Below are positions 61,368-64,000 of a DNA stretch of 64,000 bases, piece by piece. The DNA comes from JBEOJY01 sp040275305 (GTDB lineage Bacteria > Pseudomonadota > Alphaproteobacteria > UBA9219): assembly GCA_040275305.1 (NCBI GenBank), contig JBEOJY010000007.1:65176-129175 (forward strand), given 5' to 3'. The position numbers were made by a program, and so were the translations under genes. The stretch's first letter is position 1. Every line of letters starts with the position of its first letter. The notes under the pieces are model-generated. The model did no database searches. It saw nothing but the letters and a program-made list of their open reading frames with translations, and was not told the origin of the DNA.

Positions 61368-61949
61368 ATGTCGGAATTACAGCAGACAACTACGGATATA
61401 AAAGATTCCATCGCAAGACAGCCCCGAACAACTTCTCCAAGCGACAATTTTATAAATTGCGTAATAGCCATCGGCGGAATCCTGACGCAACCGCAACACA
61501 GCCCCGTAACGGGACTGCCTGATTTGAGCTGCGCCGCCGTAAGAACCTCGTCCCATGATCGGAAAATTCTGGCTACAACGCAAGGCGAGCCTTTAGCTGC
61601 CGCCACGCAAAATTCTTTTACCGCCATCAGTCCCGTATCAATCAAAAACACGCGCCGCCCCCCAGTCTTCGCGCCATTGCTGCTAACCTTGTTTGATGCA
61701 TTCCCTGACGCAAAATACATTTTTTTTAGCGACAGAGCCTCTCTCGTGAGCATATCGACATCAAGACGTGTGAGTCCAAAATTCCCTACAATCTCAACCA
61801 AACGGCTTCTCAAAGCAGCCCAACCAGATCCAGAAGGCAATATCGCGATCAACATCCAAGGCGGGGGATTTGTGGTCGCCGCAACCACTATTGAATTCTT
61901 GCAAGCTCAAAAAGCGAGAATCCGTCCAGTCTCAAGGCTACATCCATAA
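61368..61949 (+). CDS. Hypothetical protein
   Basis: A 193-residue protein I do not recognise. The start has AAGG about 10 bases upstream. The sequence is polar and Ser/Thr-rich early, then has FAPLLLTLFDAFPDAKYIFF and a Gly-rich NIQGGGFVVAATTIEF. No signal peptide or clear transmembrane helix. A reverse-strand frame over the same bases is open too but has a poor start. It converges with the next gene. Could be accessory. Confidence 0.45.
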   Translation: MSELQQTTTDIKDSIARQPRTTSPSDNFINCVIAIGGILTQPQHSPVTGLPDLSCAAVRTSSHDRKILATTQGEPLAAATQNSFTAISPVSIKNTRRPPVFAPLLLTLFDAFPDAKYIFFSDRASLVSISTSRRVSPKFPTISTKRLLKAAQPDPEGNIAINIQGGGFVVAATTIEFLQAQKARIRPVSRLHP

Positions 61950-61969
61950 TGCGTAGAGAATATTGCCCC

Positions 61970-62569
61970 CTAATCAGGGCATAACTGGCGGATAACCATT
62001 GCGGCAAACGGATGCATGCGCATATTTCGGCTAGAATCAACGAACGAGTAATCAACCAAGAGATTGGCGGCCCGCTCAACATCTCCCCAGTACTCGCCCA
62101 AACACATCAATTCCAGAGAACCGCTCTCTTTATCTGCAGCCAGACATGACAACATTTCACTAGCCAGCTCATTTTCATCTTCTATTTTTTCAACCGCTAA
62201 CAGCGTTGTTTTGCACACCGCATGGCCAAGATCGCCCAAACGCCTGCAAAACTTATGCGCTCCCGTCTCCTGAACGTGACAATCCAGCAACCCACGCGCA
62301 GTTTCACGAAAAAGCGTCCTGTAGTTGTCGATGCCGCATCCCGTAGCAGCCATATAAGCGCTGGCTTGCCTGACAGCCAAATCACAGAAATTTAGCTCGA
62401 CGGCTAATGCGCTAGCCTGACCCCTGTCGTAATGCAGCGCAAACGCTGGAAAAGCCCGACGCGATGACGTCGAACGCGAAGCCCCTCCCATCTGGGCGCT
62501 CAACAATTTCTGCCTCGCGGCAGAAGGAGCAACAACCGACAAAGAATTATAATAAATATCTGTATTCAT
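61970..62569 (-). CDS. Hypothetical protein
   Basis: A 199-residue cytoplasmic-looking protein that I do not recognise. It has six or more cysteines spread along the chain and a helical middle (LGHAVCKTTLLAVEKIEDEN). ATG 62569 has ACGGAG about 12 bases upstream. It converges with the gene at 61368. No partner gene or motif points to a role. Confidence 0.5.
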   Translation of the reverse strand: MNTDIYYNSLSVVAPSAARQKLLSAQMGGASRSTSSRRAFPAFALHYDRGQASALAVELNFCDLAVRQASAYMAATGCGIDNYRTLFRETARGLLDCHVQETGAHKFCRRLGDLGHAVCKTTLLAVEKIEDENELASEMLSCLAADKESGSLELMCLGEYWGDVERAANLLVDYSFVDSSRNMRMHPFAAMVIRQLCPD

Positions 62570-62601
62570 TTATACTATACTCCGTATGATTGGAAAGCTG
62601 A

Positions 62602-62797
62602 AAAGACAATCCTTGCGGAAGGGGCGTCATCGCGCGGAGCTTCCCCCTAGGGCCGTCATTGCGAGCCCCCTCTTGGGGGCGACCTGTCCGCCATAGTTGC
62701 GTAGCAACGACGGCGGAAGCAATCCAGAATCCCACAGAACAACCCCCACCGACTCTGGATCGCGTCGTCGCCCGAAGAGGGCTCCTCGCGATGACAG
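62602..62797. repeat. Palindromic element A, copy 8, double-module form
   Basis: Outer arm AAGACAATCCTTGCGGAAGG, GTCATCGCGCGGAGC, then the 65-base module (62652-62716), then AATCCAGAATCC and the usual right end GGGCTCCTCGCGATGAC. The module is an exact inverted match to 49140-49204. Confidence 0.8.
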
Positions 62798-62849
62798 AGT
62801 ATATATTCGCGATGTTAGATGGAATAAGGCGGAAATTTTCGCAACCCAT

Positions 62850-62937
62850 CCGTCATGCCCGCGCAGGCGGGCATCCCATTTTCTCTATCTTTCAACATGA
62901 CCTCCTCCAATAACGATTTTCAGCAAACTGTTAAGCT
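62850..62937. repeat. Element C with MITE right end
   Basis: GTCATGCCCGCGCAGGCGGGCATCCCATTTTC, then AACATGACCTCCTCCAATAACG and ATTTTCAGCAAACTG. It matches the right half of the element at 26885-26962. It runs into the end of argC. Confidence 0.65.
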
Positions 62938-63854
62938 TTCCCCGCCATAATCTCCAGATTCTGCACGGCAGCGCCCGATGCCCCTTTGCCAAGATTATCC
63001 AATACGGCAGTAACGACCACGACCTTGCGCGCGCGATTCCAGAAAACGCGCAGGATAATCTTGTTCGTCTCCGTCGCGCCAAGCGGAGTCAGGACGAACC
63101 CTTTTTCCGGCTCCTCCAGCGGCTCCACCACGATAGTCTCTTGCCCCGCATAATGCGCGGTCAAAACCTCCTGAATGCGCAAACCATCGACCCCGCGCAA
63201 CGCCATCTGCGCCAGCATCCCGCGATAGAGATTGTTCACATACGAAGGAAGAAACACTGGCGCATCCGATAAACGTCCATATTTCTGAATCTCCGGCAAA
63301 TGCTTGTGCTTCTGATCAAGCCCATAAAGACAATACGGAGCGCCACGCCCCTGCCCCGCCGTCTCCGGATTCTCGCAAACCGCAATCAGCTCTTTCCCGC
63401 CACCCGAATAACCCGACACAGCGTTGATCGTCACAGGCATATCCGGCGACATAATCCCAGCATCGACCAAAGGCCGGATCATCGCGATCGCGCCCGTCGC
63501 ATAGCATCCCGGATTGCTCACACGTTTCGAGCTGCGGATCGCCTCGCGCTGCCCCGCCGCCATTTCAGGAAACCCGTAAACCCAACCTTCTGCCACGCGA
63601 TGCGCCGTGCTCGCATCCAAAACCTTGACCTTCGGGTTGTCGATCAACGCCACCGCCTCCCGCGCCGCCTCGTCCGGCAAGCACAGCACAGCAACGTCGC
63701 AAGCGTTCAACAACCGCTTGCGCTCCGCCGCATCCTTGCGCTTGTCCTCCGCAATCGACAGCATCTCGAAATCGCCGCGCCCCTCCAGCCGCTTGCGAAT
63801 CTCAAGCCCCGTCGTCCCCGCCTCGCCATCGATAAAGATGCATGATGATAACAT
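62931..63854 (-). CDS. argC: N-acetyl-gamma-glutamyl-phosphate reductase (short type)
   Basis: A 307-residue ArgC, third step of arginine biosynthesis, NADPH-dependent. The dinucleotide motif is IDGEAGTTGLEIRKRL (about residues 7-22), the active-site Cys is in SNPGCYATGAIAMIRPLVD, and TINAVSGYSGGGKELIAV and PSYVNNLYRGML follow. ATG 63854 has GAGGG upstream. The last few codons overlap the tail of the MITE-like repeat. The usual rpsI neighbour is not seen within the window. Confidence 0.93.
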   Translation of the reverse strand: MLSSCIFIDGEAGTTGLEIRKRLEGRGDFEMLSIAEDKRKDAAERKRLLNACDVAVLCLPDEAAREAVALIDNPKVKVLDASTAHRVAEGWVYGFPEMAAGQREAIRSSKRVSNPGCYATGAIAMIRPLVDAGIMSPDMPVTINAVSGYSGGGKELIAVCENPETAGQGRGAPYCLYGLDQKHKHLPEIQKYGRLSDAPVFLPSYVNNLYRGMLAQMALRGVDGLRIQEVLTAHYAGQETIVVEPLEEPEKGFVLTPLGATETNKIILRVFWNRARKVVVVTAVLDNLGKGASGAAVQNLEIMAGKA

Positions 63855-63926
63855 GGTAAATATTTCCCTCACACTTCCCAACGCACAAAATATTTGGTAA
63901 CTCCCAAGCTCTTCATTGGCTTCACG

Positions 63927-64000
63927 AAGACAACCATTGGGGAAAGGACCGTCATTGCGAGGAGCGAAGCGACGTGGCAATCCAGAATCGCAAGCGCCGC
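63927..64000. repeat. Palindromic element A, copy 9 (cut by window end)
   Basis: Outer arm AAGACAACCATTGGGGAAAGG, then GTCATTGCGAGGAGCGAAGC and ATCCAGAATCGC, truncated at base 64000. Confidence 0.8.

Noticed and set aside
61355..61888. Leftward frame of 177 codons opposite the hypothetical gene at 61368
   Set aside because: GTG start with no ribosome site; the plus-strand frame has a better start, though both are weak.

Overview
The window is chromosomal DNA of a flagellated, LPS-bearing alphaproteobacterium. The evidence is a set of alphaproteobacterial hallmarks: a ChvI/ChvG two-component pair, a fliL-fliM-DUF6468-motE flagellar block, murA followed by a DUF2948 gene, rpsT just upstream of dnaA, GatCAB, EttA, and a short-type ArgC. 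The family and order cannot be fixed from this sequence alone; a Rhodospirillales-like or uncultured relative fits best. Genes are moderately GC-rich and tightly packed. The spaces between them hold an unusually heavy load of interspersed palindromic elements.

Layout. 1-4.2 kb: LemA end, ELM1-like protein, Lrp/AsnC regulator, NagA, MltG. 4.5-6.9 kb: ChvG/ChvI envelope-stress or acid-sensing system. 7.2-10.8 kb: flagellar switch and motor accessory genes (FliL, FliM, DUF6468, MotE), split by a block of repeats. 10.9-16.3 kb: ManC, an Flp pilin, MetRS, a ZnuA-like binding protein that has lost its usual metal histidines, and FliJ. 16.4-18.2 kb: an AT-rich two-gene insert (2-hydroxyacid dehydrogenase and an HTH regulator). 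18.6-29.4 kb: RibA, RpoD, CutA, GmhA, an unknown exported protein, a degenerate methyltransferase-like protein, a NUDIX hydrolase, EttA and a small Pro-rich membrane protein. 29.5-32.1 kb: TadG and two TadE-like pseudopilin genes. 32.6-39.5 kb: an accessory island ending at a tRNA-Ser(UGA). It carries a broken transposase, a 218-bp orphan Rhs core fragment, a Sel1-like candidate immunity gene, a very large secreted Rhs/YD-repeat gene broken by a 23-bp tandem duplication, and a frameshifted hypothetical gene. 39.8-46.5 kb: cell-wall and nucleotide genes (AroA, an Mpl-like ligase, Dcd, MurA, DUF2948) and RpsT. 47.5-54.4 kb: DnaA, LpxK, RuvX, GatC, GatA, GatB. 54.6-57.5 kb: the riboflavin operon nrdR-ribE-ribBA-ribH, without ribD. 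57.9-64 kb: a small unknown protein, GlyA, RpsU, a GT2 glycosyltransferase, two convergent hypothetical genes and ArgC.

How the genes work together. Most genes are housekeeping: envelope biogenesis (MltG, NagA, MurA, LpxK, GmhA, ManC), translation (MetRS, GatCAB, EttA, S20, S21), replication (DnaA), motility and riboflavin. Riboflavin synthesis appears to depend on the free-standing RibA at 18.6 kb, because the second domain of the RibBA protein lacks the zinc-cysteine motif of GTP cyclohydrolase II.

The most unusual parts are three. The first is the Rhs locus, where removing one copy of a perfect 23-bp tandem repeat restores a single secreted reading frame of about 1,530 codons. The second is the group of at least four families of structured intergenic repeats, one of which supplies the C-terminal tail of RibBA. 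The third is a purine-rich intergenic stretch at 42.9-43.2 kb with a promoter-like sequence and no convincing gene.
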